Assembly (NCBI GenBank): GCA_002816585.1
Contig: MUCT01000021.1
Coordinates: forward strand, 1-59,575
From: SAR202 cluster bacterium Io17-Chloro-G6
GTDB taxonomy: Bacteria > Chloroflexota > Dehalococcoidia > UBA3495
DNA: 59,575 bases
Direction of reading: 5' to 3'
How positions within the stretch are numbered: the first letter of the stretch is position 1; each line of letters starts with the position of its first letter. Positions 42,149 through 51,136 of this stretch are shown here, one piece after another. Position numbers and translations under genes: made by a program. The notes under the pieces were generated by a model. That model was not told where the DNA came from, ran no database searches, and saw only the letters and a program-made list of their open reading frames with translations.

Positions 42149-43576
42149 CTAGACCGTCATGCCGGGGGAGGCCGGGTGGGCTTTTGGCGTGTACGACTTG
42201 CCGTCGGGGAAGATCTTGCCCGGGTTAAGATGGTTGTCTGGAGCAAAAGCCTCTCGCACCGATAGCATGGCCTCCATGTCATCTTCGGAGAAAACCAGGG
42301 GCATCTGCTCCTTCTTCTCCAGGCCCACCCCATGCTCGCCGGTGAGAGTCCCTCCGGCATCCACGCATACCTGCAGCACTTCCGTCCCGGCCTCCACGAT
42401 CCTTTCCAAAGCGCCGGGTTGGCGTTCGTCGAATAGCAGACAGGGGTGGAGGTTGCCGTCTCCGGCGTGGAACACGTTGGCGATAGGAATATTGTATTTC
42501 CGGCTCACTTCGGCCACCTGCCCTAGGACCTGGGCCAACTTGGTTCTCGGAACTACCCCGTCAACCAGGAAATAGTTGGGAGCGATGCTGCCCAGGGCCC
42601 CCAGGGCACCCTTGCGGCCCGCCCAAAGTTGCTCCCGTTCATCGGCGGCTTCGGCAGTGCGCACCTGGGTTGCGCCGGTCTCCCAGAGGGCGGCCTCCAC
42701 CTCACCGCCGATCTCGACTACTTCTTCCTGCAACCCCTCGAGCTCGATGAGTAGCACGGCCCCCGCGTCGTCTGGATAACCGGCGTCGCTGACGTTTTGC
42801 ACCGCCTGTATTGTGAGGGCGTCGATCATCTCCAGCGCGGCGGGGACAATTCCGTGTTCGATCACGGCGGAAACCGCGGTGCAGGCCGTCCCCACGTCGG
42901 GAAAGATGCCCAGGAACGTGCGGACCGCCTCGGGCACCGGCAAGAGCCGGACCGCGATCTTAGTGGCGATACCGAAGGTGCCTTCCGAGCCGGTGAACAC
43001 CCCCCGGAGGTCGTAACCAACGGTCTCCCGGGCCAGGCTGCCCAGGTTCACGACCGAGCCGTCTTCCAGCACGACCTCCATTGCCAACGCGTGGTTGGTC
43101 GTGGTGCCGTAGGCCAGACAGTGGGGTCCGCCGGCGTTCTCGGCAATGTTGCCGCCCAGGCTGCAGGCCCGTTGGCTAGAGGGGTCAGGCGCGTAGCGCA
43201 GGCCCGACTTGCGGACGTGGGTGTCCAGGTCCAGGTTAATCACGCCGGGCTCCACCAACGCCAGCCGGTTCTCGGTGTCCACTTCCAGGATGTGGTTCAT
43301 CCGCGGGAAGGCGACCTGGATGCCACCAGGTTGGGCGATGGCGCCACCGCTGAGGCCGGTGCCCGTGCCGCGGCCCACCACCGGAAACCCCGCGCCGTGG
43401 GCCAAGGTGAGTATTTGGCTCACTTCCTGGGTACTGGCGGGAAAGACCACTGCTTCGGGTAGGCCCCGGTCCACTGAGCCGTCGTATTCGAAAACCAGCA
43501 GGTCATCGGGATGGTGCACCACGTTTTCTTGGCCAACGGTGTCCTGGAGGCGGGTCAGGAATTCTTTGAAGTTCAT
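42149..43576 (-). CDS. glcD: glycolate oxidase catalytic subunit
   Basis: FAD-dependent catalytic subunit oxidising glycolate (or D-lactate) to glyoxylate (or pyruvate). It has 475 residues from the ATG at 43576; a longer frame to 43654 exists but aligns poorly with the family start MNFKEFLTRLQ. FAD-binding motifs are VVGRGTGTGLSGGAIAQPGG, LGGNIAENAGGPHC and GYDLRGVFTGSEGTFGI. The C-terminal domain has NVFHAGDGNLHPCLLFD and LTGEHGVGLEKKEQM, ending in NHLNPGKIFPDGK. It is first in the glcDEF operon. Confidence 0.93.
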   Translation of the reverse strand: MNFKEFLTRLQDTVGQENVVHHPDDLLVFEYDGSVDRGLPEAVVFPASTQEVSQILTLAHGAGFPVVGRGTGTGLSGGAIAQPGGIQVAFPRMNHILEVDTENRLALVEPGVINLDLDTHVRKSGLRYAPDPSSQRACSLGGNIAENAGGPHCLAYGTTTNHALAMEVVLEDGSVVNLGSLARETVGYDLRGVFTGSEGTFGIATKIAVRLLPVPEAVRTFLGIFPDVGTACTAVSAVIEHGIVPAALEMIDALTIQAVQNVSDAGYPDDAGAVLLIELEGLQEEVVEIGGEVEAALWETGATQVRTAEAADEREQLWAGRKGALGALGSIAPNYFLVDGVVPRTKLAQVLGQVAEVSRKYNIPIANVFHAGDGNLHPCLLFDERQPGALERIVEAGTEVLQVCVDAGGTLTGEHGVGLEKKEQMPLVFSEDDMEAMLSVREAFAPDNHLNPGKIFPDGKSYTPKAHPASPGMTV

Positions 43577-43691
43577 GGGGGTCGCTCGCCGATTATCTGG
43601 CTGAATAATTGGGATGATAGAGCAAAAGCGGAGGCATTGCCAGGCAGGGGCCACCCAGTAAATGTGGTTGGTGAGCGGGCTGGGCGATTAA

Positions 43692-43720
43692 TTGAAGGGC
43701 CTGTTGAATACCGCTATACT
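43692..43720 (+). promoter_or_regulatory. leuB promoter
   Basis: TTGAAG (43692-43697), 17-bp spacer, TATACT (43715-43720). It sits about 100 bp before the leuB GTG and within the divergent glcD-leuB spacer. Confidence 0.6.
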
Positions 43721-43818
43721 GTGTCGGGATTCGCGCCGGGGGCCCTTTCGCTCCCGACGCAATAGCCGTATAAGCATCAGGCGACGTACCCGGTTACGCC
43801 TAGCCAGGAGGGATCCAA

Positions 43819-44919
43819 GTGGAGTTCAACATCGCTGTATTGGGTGGTGACGGAATCGGCCCGGAGGTGACTGACGAGGGTGTGCGGGCCCTTGAGGCCG
43901 TGGGCCGGGCCTTTGGGCACAAGTTCAATCTCAGCTATGGCGATATCGGCGGGATCTCCATCGATAGGCACGGTGTACCCTTGACCGAAGAGACCGTCGG
44001 CCTCCTGGACTCCAACGACGCGGTGCTCTTCGGCGCGGTGGGCGGCCCCAAGTGGGACTCCCCGGACGCCAAGGTGCAGCCCGAGCGGGGTCTGCTGGAT
44101 ATGCGGGCCCACATGGGCGTGTTCGCCAACATCAGGCCGGTAAAGGTATACCCCTGGCTGGCGGAGTCCAGCGTGCTCAAGGCCCATATCATCGATGGCG
44201 TTGACCTGGTGGTGGTGCGCGAGCTCACCGGCGGTCTCTATTACGCCCTGCCCAGGGGAAGGCGGGAGACGCCCAATGGCATGGTGGGCGAAGACACCAT
44301 GCGCTATACCGAGATTGAGATCGAACGGGTCGTGAGGGTGGGATTCGAGTTGGCCAGGGGACGCCGTAAAAAGCTGACCTCCGTGGACAAGGCCAACGTC
44401 TTGGAGTGCTCCCGGCTGTGGCGGGCCGTGGCCACCAGGCTGGGTAAAGAATACCCCGATGTTGAATTGGAGCACGTGCTGGTAGACGCCTGCGCTATGC
44501 AGTTGATCCAGCGGCCCGCCAGCTTTGACGTCATCGTGTCCGAAAACACATTCGGCGATATCTTGAGCGACGAGGCGTCGGTGTTGGCGGCGTCCATGGG
44601 TCTGCTGCCCTCAGCCAGTCTGGCCGGAGTGCCGGTGGCCGGACAGCGTTCCGGAGGCCTGTATGAGCCGATCCACGGAACGGCGCCGGACATCGCAGGC
44701 CAGGGAATTGCCAACCCCACAGGCTCCATTCTGAGCGTGGCGTTGATGGTCCGCTACTCTTTGGGCCTTACCGAAGAGGGCGCGGCCATCGAGCGGGCGG
44801 TGGACAAAGTGTTGGAGCAAAACGCACGCACCGCGGACATAGCCACCGAGGGCACTGAACGGGTCTCAACTACGGAGATGGGCGGCCGCATAGTCGCCGC
44901 CATCGAGACCGGAAGTTAG
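43819..44919 (+). CDS. leuB: 3-isopropylmalate dehydrogenase
   Basis: NAD-dependent oxidative decarboxylation of 3-isopropylmalate in leucine synthesis; 366 residues from a GTG behind AGGAGG. Motifs are [46 protein letters not shown] (in part [16 protein letters not shown]), [44 protein letters not shown] [13 protein letters not shown], and [18 protein letters not shown]. The arrangement RExTGGxYYxxPRG favours LeuB over isocitrate dehydrogenase. No other leu genes are in the window. Confidence 0.95.
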   Translation: MEFNIAVLGGDGIGPEVTDEGVRALEAVGRAFGHKFNLSYGDIGGISIDRHGVPLTEETVGLLDSNDAVLFGAVGGPKWDSPDAKVQPERGLLDMRAHMGVFANIRPVKVYPWLAESSVLKAHIIDGVDLVVVRELTGGLYYALPRGRRETPNGMVGEDTMRYTEIEIERVVRVGFELARGRRKKLTSVDKANVLECSRLWRAVATRLGKEYPDVELEHVLVDACAMQLIQRPASFDVIVSENTFGDILSDEASVLAASMGLLPSASLAGVPVAGQRSGGLYEPIHGTAPDIAGQGIANPTGSILSVALMVRYSLGLTEEGAAIERAVDKVLEQNARTADIATEGTERVSTTEMGGRIVAAIETGS

Positions 44920-44931
44920 GATATTTGATTC

Positions 44932-45022
44932 GCCCCCATCCCAACCTTCCCCCGAAAGGAGGGAAGGGGTTAATGCTCTTCGCCTGGCAAGGGAGAGAGT
45001 CTGAGAGGGGGCATTTCCTCTG
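44932..45022. repeat. interspersed intergenic repeat with hairpin
   Basis: CCCCCATCCCAACCTTCCCC continues into CGAAAGGAGGGAAGGGG, forming a 7-bp core hairpin (CCTTCCC with GGGAAGG) around the GAAA region. It is followed by GGCAAGGGAGAGAGTCTGAG. This resembles a short intergenic repeat type abundant in many environmental genomes. One copy is present here, so repetition must be checked genome-wide. Confidence 0.45.
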
Positions 45023-45072
45023 TCTGCCGGGATTGGACCAATCAGGCACTAAAACAACAAGGGAATACCTGA

Positions 45073-46131
45073 ATGGGCGGTGACCTGACGATCGCCATAT
45101 TGGTCTTTCTGGCCAGCACCGGCGTGGTGATTTTCAGCGGGGCAAAGCTGGCGGTTTATGGCGACGCCTTGGCCTCGCTGACCGGTTGGGGCCGGTTGTT
45201 TGTGGGCGGTCTGTTGCTTGCTCTGGCCACGTCGCTGCCCGAGTTGTCCACCAATATTTCGGCGGTGAGCTTGGACCCGCCCAACCCCGAATTGGCGGTG
45301 GGCACCGTCCTGGGCGCAAACATGAAAAACATGGTCACTCTGGTCGTCGTAGCGTTGGTGTTTGGGGGCAAGCGCTTCCTGCAGCGCGTGGCGCCAGAGC
45401 AGGCTTCCCTGGTTGTGGTGGCGGTGACTTTGACTGGAGCGGCTGTCCTGTTCGGCGCCCTGAAGATGGGAGGAGGGGTCTGGGATGTTGGCTTTTCGTC
45501 AATTATCTTGATAATTCTCTTTGTACTAGGCATGAGTTGGGTCTACAAGGCCCGGCCAAAGGAAGGAGACGCAGGCGGAGACGCCCCGGGGATGACTCTG
45601 AGCAGAGCTTGGGTCATGTTTGGCCTGGTCTCTCTAGGAGTGGTGGTTGCGGGATTCTTCCTGGCCTGGAGTGCCGACGAGATTGCCGGTATTACCGGTA
45701 TCGCCTCCAGCACCCTGGGCATCTTGTTGGTGGCCTTTGTTACGACCATACCTGAGATATCGGCCACCGTCGCGGCCGCCCGCATGGGGGCCACGGACCT
45801 GGCTGTTGGCGGGATCTACGGAAGTTCCGCTTTCAACGTCTCCATTCTGTTCTACTCCGATATTTTCTACCGGGAAGGCATACTGGTCAACCAGACCGAA
45901 CCGGCGCATATCGTGGCCGGCGGCGTCGCGGTGGGACTGATGCTCGCTGGGTGGTTGTTGGTGCTGACGCGAAACCGGATCACGTCGGCGGTGGCCGCGA
46001 CGGCGCTGGTTTTGATTGCCGCCGCCTATATCGTTGGCGCGGTAGTAGTGGCGGCTGTAGGCGGCACCGAGGATGAAGAAAGCTCAACATCCAAAACGTT
46101 GGCCGTTACGAACCGAGCGATCGACGAATAA
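45073..46131 (+). CDS. CaCA-family sodium/calcium exchanger
   Basis: A 352-residue inner-membrane cation antiporter with 10-11 hydrophobic segments. The two alpha-repeats are visible: GLLLALATSLPELSTNISAV with GTVLGANMKNMVTLVVVA, and VAFVTTIPEISATVAAARMG with GGIYGSSAFNVSILF. The conserved PE dipeptides in each repeat bind cation. Asn or Ser in GAN and GSSAFN replaces the common GSNxxN. It could exchange Ca2+, Na+ or K+ for H+ or Na+. Its last 26 bp overlap the convergent lipoprotein gene. Confidence 0.9.
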   Translation: MGGDLTIAILVFLASTGVVIFSGAKLAVYGDALASLTGWGRLFVGGLLLALATSLPELSTNISAVSLDPPNPELAVGTVLGANMKNMVTLVVVALVFGGKRFLQRVAPEQASLVVVAVTLTGAAVLFGALKMGGGVWDVGFSSIILIILFVLGMSWVYKARPKEGDAGGDAPGMTLSRAWVMFGLVSLGVVVAGFFLAWSADEIAGITGIASSTLGILLVAFVTTIPEISATVAAARMGATDLAVGGIYGSSAFNVSILFYSDIFYREGILVNQTEPAHIVAGGVAVGLMLAGWLLVLTRNRITSAVAATALVLIAAAYIVGAVVVAAVGGTEDEESSTSKTLAVTNRAIDE

Positions 46132-48331
46132 TTTCGGCCAGGCCCTTTTTAACGGCCCCTTCGTCAAGGGTTTCAGTGACCGCTTCCAGGGTTTCCCGGT
46201 AGTGTTCCAGGAATTCAGGGCTCACTTCGACGGCCGCTATCCGCTGCCGGTACAAAGCCACCGACTCGCCAAGCCGCTCTTGCAGCCACTCCGGACCTTC
46301 CACCAGGAACAGAGCACTCAAAAAACGGCCATCATCTTCCAGGGAAATCGGCAACATAGACGACCTGTCCAGCCGGTCTTTGTCGTAGGCGAAGTAAGCC
46401 AAAGTCTCTGCTACCAGAAGTGTCTCGCCGCGCTGGTGGAATTCGGCCAACAAATTGGCGGCCAAACCAGGCGCAGCTGTAATCAGGCGGTACATGATTC
46501 GCCAAGGTGGGGCCAGCAGGGGATCGCTTCCCCGCACCAAGGCCAACGCGCCCTCGATATCACTATCCAACATCAGAGCGGCCGCTTTCGGTTGAGCCAG
46601 TATCATCCCCTCAAGGGGAAATGGGGAATCCGGGAGCAACTCGGTCGTCTGCCTGGGCGCCTTCTTTGCCCTATCGGCCACCACTTGGAATAATGCTTCA
46701 AGGTACGGCTCATCGACCCGGAAATTACCGGAGGGTTCCTCGATCAACAGGGCAATGCCGTTCGCGAGTTCTGATGGGCTGGCCGAAGTGGATGTTACGC
46801 CTAGCTTGGGAAGCAGTTCATCGGGTTCCAAAACGGTCCGGAGTTGGAAGGGGATTGGAGACATCAAACCACGAACGGTGTCATCAGCCAAGGCGAGCGT
46901 CACCGCTTTGGCTGTATCCGGGTCTCGGTCCCGGAAGAGGTCGAAGAACAGCCTCAAGTCATCTTTCTGGCTGAGGCCCGTTTCGGATACGAATCGCTCC
47001 AATTCCGACGCGCCTTGAGAGGGGTTGTTTCGTCCGGCCCGCAAAACGGAATCGACCTTGCTCCCGAAGATATTGAGGCGCTCGACGAAGCTGGCAGCGG
47101 CTTGCAGGGTCCTGCCCTCAGGCAACTCAGCGCCGCTGGCGAACAGCTCCAACAATACCTGGTTGTCGACCGCCGGAAGAAAGTTGACCAAGAAAGGTTC
47201 TTTGGCCAATTGGTCTGCCAGCAACTCCGCCCGTTCGGCTGGCGGGCCGGTCGTCAGGGCCGCCAGAAAATCCATGGCCGAGGCCAGTTCTCCGGCGCGG
47301 GATTGGGAAAGGACTGCAAGATAGGCGGGGTGGGCCTGGTGGAGGGTCACCTTGTCTCGAAGGTACCTGCGCCAAAATTCGAAATTCTCTTCATTCTGCG
47401 GGTCTCCGATCAGAAGGTCGAATTGGTAGGTTAGGTCGCGGAGACGTTGTTTCTCCTCGGTTTCCAGCACACTTTCGGCGGTGAGTAAAATGTCTTCGGC
47501 CGGTTGAAACGGCTCCAGTGACGGGAACTGTCTCAGGTCCAAGTGCTCAAGTCCCAGCCACTTGCCCGCTGCCGTTTTTTCAGTTGGGGTTAGAGATTGG
47601 AACCAACCGGCCGCGCCGTACCAACTGGTAAAGCGCCCGGACGATAGAAAATGCACCCAGTATTTTCGCAGTATTGGGGGCACTAGGTTTAGGCTTCCGC
47701 CGGTGGTGTAGGCCAGGTCGGCCTCCAGGTTGTGGAACACCGGCTCGGGGTTGTCGAAGGAGATATCAGGGAGGTTACGCAGTCTCTGGCGGAGCAGCTC
47801 GTAATCGTCGGGCGGCTGGGCCATGAATGACAAGATATCATCGTGGTAGCTCTCCATCGCCGCGGAAAACTCCGCTCCGTCAGGTCTCTCCCAGGTCAGG
47901 TCTGGCCGGCCCTCCACGGGGAAACCACCCCAATAGGAATGACCCAGTTCGTGGATCACGCCGATGGGTCGAGCCTCGCCGACTCCGGCCCATTTTTCGA
48001 AACCGTAGCTGCCGAAGAAGCCCGGATCACCCTCCATCTGACGCAGGTCTAGGCTGCGTAGCAACGCCTCGCCGGCTTTGGTGGGCTGGTAGAGAGTGAT
48101 TACCGCGTCAAGGCGTTCTTTAACCCACGCTGTTGTGTCCGGGTGTGGTGTGGCTAGAGTGAGGGGACTGCGTATGACGGGAAGAGTGGGCGTTGTGGCG
48201 TCTATGGTGGCAGTTGGGTCTCGTAAAACTACGTTGGGCAAGGGAGAAGATGGAGGCGGAGGAGTGGGGGTTGCGCCGCTGCAGGCAGCGATCAGCAAGC
48301 TGACCGTGGCGACTGACAGCCAGCGAATCAT
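46106..48331 (-). CDS. large secreted lipoprotein with HELGH zinc-protease motif
   Basis: A 741-residue lipoprotein from the ATG at 48331, which gives a compact signal peptide and lipobox LIAAC (Cys17); a longer frame to 48400 overlaps the next gene. A Pro-rich spacer follows. Residues 127-131 are HELGH (GVIHELGHSYWGG), the gluzincin zinc-binding motif, and EFSAAMESYHDD about 30 residues later could supply the third ligand. The remaining about 550 residues are helical and repetitive, without recognised domains (DLRQFPSLEPFQPAEDIL, LALVRGSDPLLAPPW). It may be an extracytoplasmic metallopeptidase of unknown target. Base composition matches its neighbours. Confidence 0.72.
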   Translation of the reverse strand: MIRWLSVATVSLLIAACSGATPTPPPPSSPLPNVVLRDPTATIDATTPTLPVIRSPLTLATPHPDTTAWVKERLDAVITLYQPTKAGEALLRSLDLRQMEGDPGFFGSYGFEKWAGVGEARPIGVIHELGHSYWGGFPVEGRPDLTWERPDGAEFSAAMESYHDDILSFMAQPPDDYELLRQRLRNLPDISFDNPEPVFHNLEADLAYTTGGSLNLVPPILRKYWVHFLSSGRFTSWYGAAGWFQSLTPTEKTAAGKWLGLEHLDLRQFPSLEPFQPAEDILLTAESVLETEEKQRLRDLTYQFDLLIGDPQNEENFEFWRRYLRDKVTLHQAHPAYLAVLSQSRAGELASAMDFLAALTTGPPAERAELLADQLAKEPFLVNFLPAVDNQVLLELFASGAELPEGRTLQAAASFVERLNIFGSKVDSVLRAGRNNPSQGASELERFVSETGLSQKDDLRLFFDLFRDRDPDTAKAVTLALADDTVRGLMSPIPFQLRTVLEPDELLPKLGVTSTSASPSELANGIALLIEEPSGNFRVDEPYLEALFQVVADRAKKAPRQTTELLPDSPFPLEGMILAQPKAAALMLDSDIEGALALVRGSDPLLAPPWRIMYRLITAAPGLAANLLAEFHQRGETLLVAETLAYFAYDKDRLDRSSMLPISLEDDGRFLSALFLVEGPEWLQERLGESVALYRQRIAAVEVSPEFLEHYRETLEAVTETLDEGAVKKGLAEIIRRSLGS

Positions 48332-48362
48332 GAGCGGAAGTTCAGGCAGAAAAGCGGGGGAA

Positions 48363-48818
48363 TCAAACGGCCTCGAGGGATTCCTCGGTGACCACTCCAT
48401 CGCTTATCTGGAAGATTCGGACTGTGGGATTGTCCATGTGCATCAGGGATACCAGCACGTAACGTACGTCGGGCCAGAGCGCGGCTGTCCCCCCAGCGAT
48501 GCGCACATCGGTGTCCGATGGATAAGCCTCGCTCCCGGTGTGGGAGTGGTAGATGGCCAGCAGGTCCCAGCCGTTGTCACCGGCCTCAGAATCGACTTTC
48601 CCGATCTCCCCGGGGTCCATCGAGAACCGGAACGGACTGGCTTCCACGTTTGACATGCGGTAGGCCTTCATTACCGTGCCATCCGGCCCAGCCAGGATGC
48701 CGCAGCATTCGTTGGGTAGGTCAACCTTGGCGTGGGCCACCATGTCGTCGATGAATTCCTGTCTGATCTGGACCAATGGACCAACTCCTGGGAACAAATA
48801 TGGCGGGGCCTGCGTCAT
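48363..48818 (-). CDS. JAMM/MPN+ metalloprotease
   Basis: A 151-residue Mov34/MPN domain protein. The JAMM zinc motif HxHx7SxxD is complete in YHSHTGSEAYPSDTD, with the upstream Glu in LPNECCGIL. In bacteria such proteins cleave isopeptide or thiocarboxylate-blocking residues from ubiquitin-like sulfur carriers (for example Mec+ in cysteine synthesis) or act in siderophore and phage-tail contexts. No sulfur carrier or E1-like gene is adjacent, so the substrate is open. It is 31 bp upstream of the HELGH lipoprotein gene and probably co-transcribed. Confidence 0.9.
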   Translation of the reverse strand: MTQAPPYLFPGVGPLVQIRQEFIDDMVAHAKVDLPNECCGILAGPDGTVMKAYRMSNVEASPFRFSMDPGEIGKVDSEAGDNGWDLLAIYHSHTGSEAYPSDTDVRIAGGTAALWPDVRYVLVSLMHMDNPTVRIFQISDGVVTEESLEAV

Positions 48819-49109
48819 GAGGGATATGACGCCGCAACTTGCCGGGAATATGGCACAAGAACCTTAGGCACCTAACGCCTTGGAACCTTTACAGGCCGAT
48901 AACTCCGACGTTCTTCATATTCTCTTGTAAATTGCCTGTTAGCCTGAGCGTGGTGCCGATACCGTGTTCAATCACAGGCGGGAATCCGGCGCGCCAGGCT
49001 AGTCTGAATATAGCAGAGGAATCCTGAAGTGAATAGCGGCATCAAATTTGACATATGGGAATACGGCCCATCCCGATTCACAGGGGCCGCTCCCGAAAAG
49101 GAATCATAA

Positions 49110-49310
49110 ATGTTTTATTTCAAGGGTTGCACAAAATGCCAGGGAGACCTGAGCCTGGAGAAAGATGCCTACGGCGATTTCCTGAAGTGCATGCAGTGCG
49201 GAACACTGATCGAGGTTGCAGTCGAGTTCACGGGTCATGGTTCCCTGCTGCATCAGGCCGGAGCACAGGTTCTGAGCAGAGTGCGAAAAAAGACTGCGGT
49301 CGCCGCCTAG
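49110..49310 (+). CDS. small zinc-ribbon protein
   Basis: A 66-residue protein with two CxxC pairs, GCTKCQGDL and KCMQCGTLIE, forming a probable zinc ribbon. The remainder is basic at the C-terminus (SRVRKKTAVAA). AAAAGGA precedes the ATG. Such proteins are frequent in Chloroflexota and of unknown role; nucleic-acid binding is a guess. A small inverted repeat (CCGGAA/TTCCGG, 49314-49329) lies between its stop and the convergent phosphatase gene. Confidence 0.75.
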   Translation: MFYFKGCTKCQGDLSLEKDAYGDFLKCMQCGTLIEVAVEFTGHGSLLHQAGAQVLSRVRKKTAVAA

Positions 49311-49319
49311 TTTCCGGAA

Positions 49320-49778
49320 TTAATTTCCGGGACCTTGCGCCCTCGCGGCGTATTGGTGCACCGCCGCTTGCTGGGCTGCGGTCTCGATCGATCCTGGACG
49401 GAGCCGCCGTATTCTGGTGATGGCCTCGGTTGGTTCTTCGCCCCGGTGTACAAGGTAGCAGGCGAGGACGGTGCCGGTGCGGCCGACCCCTGCGTGACAA
49501 CTCACCACCACCGGCTTCTGCTCCCCAATCTGTTGGTCGATGAACTCTATCATCTGCTGGATCTGTTCGATTCTGGGCGGCGCGAAATCGGGTACCGGCA
49601 CAAAGAAATCCACCAGGGCAGGCTTATTCCCACTGTCGGCGGGGATGGTCTGTTCCTCCATTCGGATCACGGCGCGAACGCCCTGGCCGTGGAGGAATGA
49701 TAGGTCGTGAAGACTGGCCGGTCCCTCAGAGCCGGCCAGCTCATCTTTCAAGACCCAGCCGAAGTTCATAAATCGCAA
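49320..49778 (-). CDS. dual-specificity protein phosphatase
   Basis: A 152-residue tyrosine/dual-specificity phosphatase-fold protein. The P-loop is VVSCHAGVGRTGTVLACYLV, matching CxxGxxRT with the nucleophilic Cys and Arg. The residue before Cys is Ser instead of the common His. A general-acid Asp could come from FFVPVPDFAPP. Small archaeal and bacterial members of this group dephosphorylate Ser/Thr/Tyr or phosphoinositide-like substrates. It is 23 bp downstream of the DUF167 gene in the same direction, perhaps one transcript. Confidence 0.88.
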   Translation of the reverse strand: MRFMNFGWVLKDELAGSEGPASLHDLSFLHGQGVRAVIRMEEQTIPADSGNKPALVDFFVPVPDFAPPRIEQIQQMIEFIDQQIGEQKPVVVSCHAGVGRTGTVLACYLVHRGEEPTEAITRIRRLRPGSIETAAQQAAVHQYAARAQGPGN

Positions 49779-49801
49779 CTTATTTTCTCCAGGCTCCAGG
49801 G

Positions 49802-50095
49802 TTAACGCTTAGATACTGCCTCGATTCTTTGGCGTACTTCCTGGTCGGTCAGCGTGTTAACCGACACCACCTTGTCCCTTGAGCTTTGGCCTCGAATAAT
49901 CTGTAGCTTGGATTTGCTGATCTCCAGTGTCTCGGCCAGCAGGGCAATCACACCAGCGTTTGCCTTGCCTTCAGTTGGCGGAGCAGTCACCCGTAGCCGC
50001 AGTGTGCCGTCCTCAAAGCGGTCCACCTGGTTACATGAGGATTTCGGTTGGACCCTCACCTTCAGCGCGCAACTTTTTTCTCGTTTTAAAGCCAT
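49802..50095 (-). CDS. DUF167 (YggU) family protein
   Basis: A 97-residue member of the DUF167/UPF0235 family. The pattern LKVRVQPKSSCNQV near the start and APPTEGKANAGVIALLAETL in the middle, followed by GQSSRDKVVSV, is diagnostic. The family is widespread and structurally known but has no assigned function. It is divergent from the enoyl-CoA hydratase gene at 50189 and followed by the phosphatase gene. Confidence 0.92.
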   Translation of the reverse strand: MALKREKSCALKVRVQPKSSCNQVDRFEDGTLRLRVTAPPTEGKANAGVIALLAETLEISKSKLQIIRGQSSRDKVVSVNTLTDQEVRQRIEAVSKR

Positions 50096-50145
50096 ATTGT
50101 CGGCATCTATCAGGCGTGGCCGGCAGGCCGTCCTCCGCGACCGTC

Positions 50146-50154
50146 TGGTATATT
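50146..50154 (+). promoter_or_regulatory. extended -10 element before enoyl-CoA hydratase
   Basis: TGG-TATATT (TGnTATATT) about 35 bp before the GTG at 50189. There is no strong -35 in front, as is common for extended -10 promoters. Confidence 0.4.
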
Positions 50155-50188
50155 AAGTCCGAAGGCCCACATGCGGAGGAGATGTCCG

Positions 50189-50968
50189 GTGGAGTATACC
50201 AACATAAAACTGGATAAAGTAAACCGGGCAGCGACGATCCGGCTCAACCGTCCGGACGCTCTCAACGCCCTGAGTCCCGAGTTATTGACGGAACTCTCGT
50301 CGGCGGTGGTAGAGGCCGGCGGCGATGAGTCGATCAAGGTGTTGGTCATTCGGGGCGAGGGCCGGGCTTTTTGCGCCGGCGCCGATCTAACTTACTTTCA
50401 GACAACAATCGAGGACCCGGCCCTGCTGCCGAAATACTTGGCCCAGATCAAGGACACCCTATACCAGATCGAGAAGCTGCCTTTCCCTGCCATCGCATTG
50501 GTGCACGGTTTCGCCCTGGCAGGCGGGCTGGAACTGATGATGGCTTGCGACATGGCCCTGGTGGCCGACGACGCCCGCATTGGCGACCAACATGTCAACT
50601 TTGGCCTAATGCCCGGCGGCGGCTCCACCCAACGGTTGCCCCGCCGCGTGGGTCTGCAACGGGCCATGGAACTTTTAACCACCGGCAGGTGGATCTCTGG
50701 AGTCGAAGCTGTCGACTGGGGCCTGGCTCTTCGCTCTGCGCCGGCCGATGGTCTAGACGAAGAACTGGAGAAATTGGTGTCACCCCTGCGGACCAAGAGC
50801 CGTGAGGGTCTTTCCCTGATCAAGGCAGTAACGCTCCGGGGGATGGGCCTGCCCATAGATGACGGGGTGGCGCTGGAGGGCCACGCCTTCATTCAGTACA
50901 TGACCACTTCTCCGCACCCTGCGGAGGGGATCAAGGCATTTATAGAAAAGCGCCAGCCGGAATTTTAG
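50189..50968 (+). CDS. enoyl-CoA hydratase/isomerase (crotonase family)
   Basis: A 259-residue crotonase. The GTG at 50189 is favoured because GGAGGAG ends eight bases upstream; the ATG at 50171 overlaps that site. Oxyanion-hole motifs are AFCAGADLTYF and HGFALAGGLELMMACDMALV. The catalytic region FGLMPGGGSTQRLPRRVG carries Gly-Gly-Gly-Ser where the second glutamate of hydratases often sits, but the first Glu of AGGLEL is present. It probably acts in acyl-CoA oxidation. Monocistronic by context. Confidence 0.9.
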   Translation: MEYTNIKLDKVNRAATIRLNRPDALNALSPELLTELSSAVVEAGGDESIKVLVIRGEGRAFCAGADLTYFQTTIEDPALLPKYLAQIKDTLYQIEKLPFPAIALVHGFALAGGLELMMACDMALVADDARIGDQHVNFGLMPGGGSTQRLPRRVGLQRAMELLTTGRWISGVEAVDWGLALRSAPADGLDEELEKLVSPLRTKSREGLSLIKAVTLRGMGLPIDDGVALEGHAFIQYMTTSPHPAEGIKAFIEKRQPEF

Positions 50969-51000
50969 GAGTTTTCTAGGGCAGGAATGAGCCTGGCTGG

Positions 51001-51030
51001 TTCGACACCCACTTGGGCCGATGCTATGAT
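51001..51030 (+). promoter_or_regulatory. putative metF promoter
   Basis: TTCGAC (51001-51006), 18-bp spacer, TATGAT (51025-51030) with TGC at the extended -10 position; about 107 bp before metF. Confidence 0.45.
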
Positions 51031-51136
51031 TTGGTGACTCCGTGCGGGCGTTCCAAGGTCGTTGGCAGCGACCCTCACAATTGCGATCACACTCTGCCGG
51101 CGCGCCAAATCTGCCGGTAGTTGACGGATACCCAGT

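Noticed and set aside
49314..49329. CCGGAA/TTCCGG inverted repeat as a bidirectional terminator
   Set aside because: Possible but only 6 bp with no clear T-run on either side; mentioned only with the zinc-ribbon gene.
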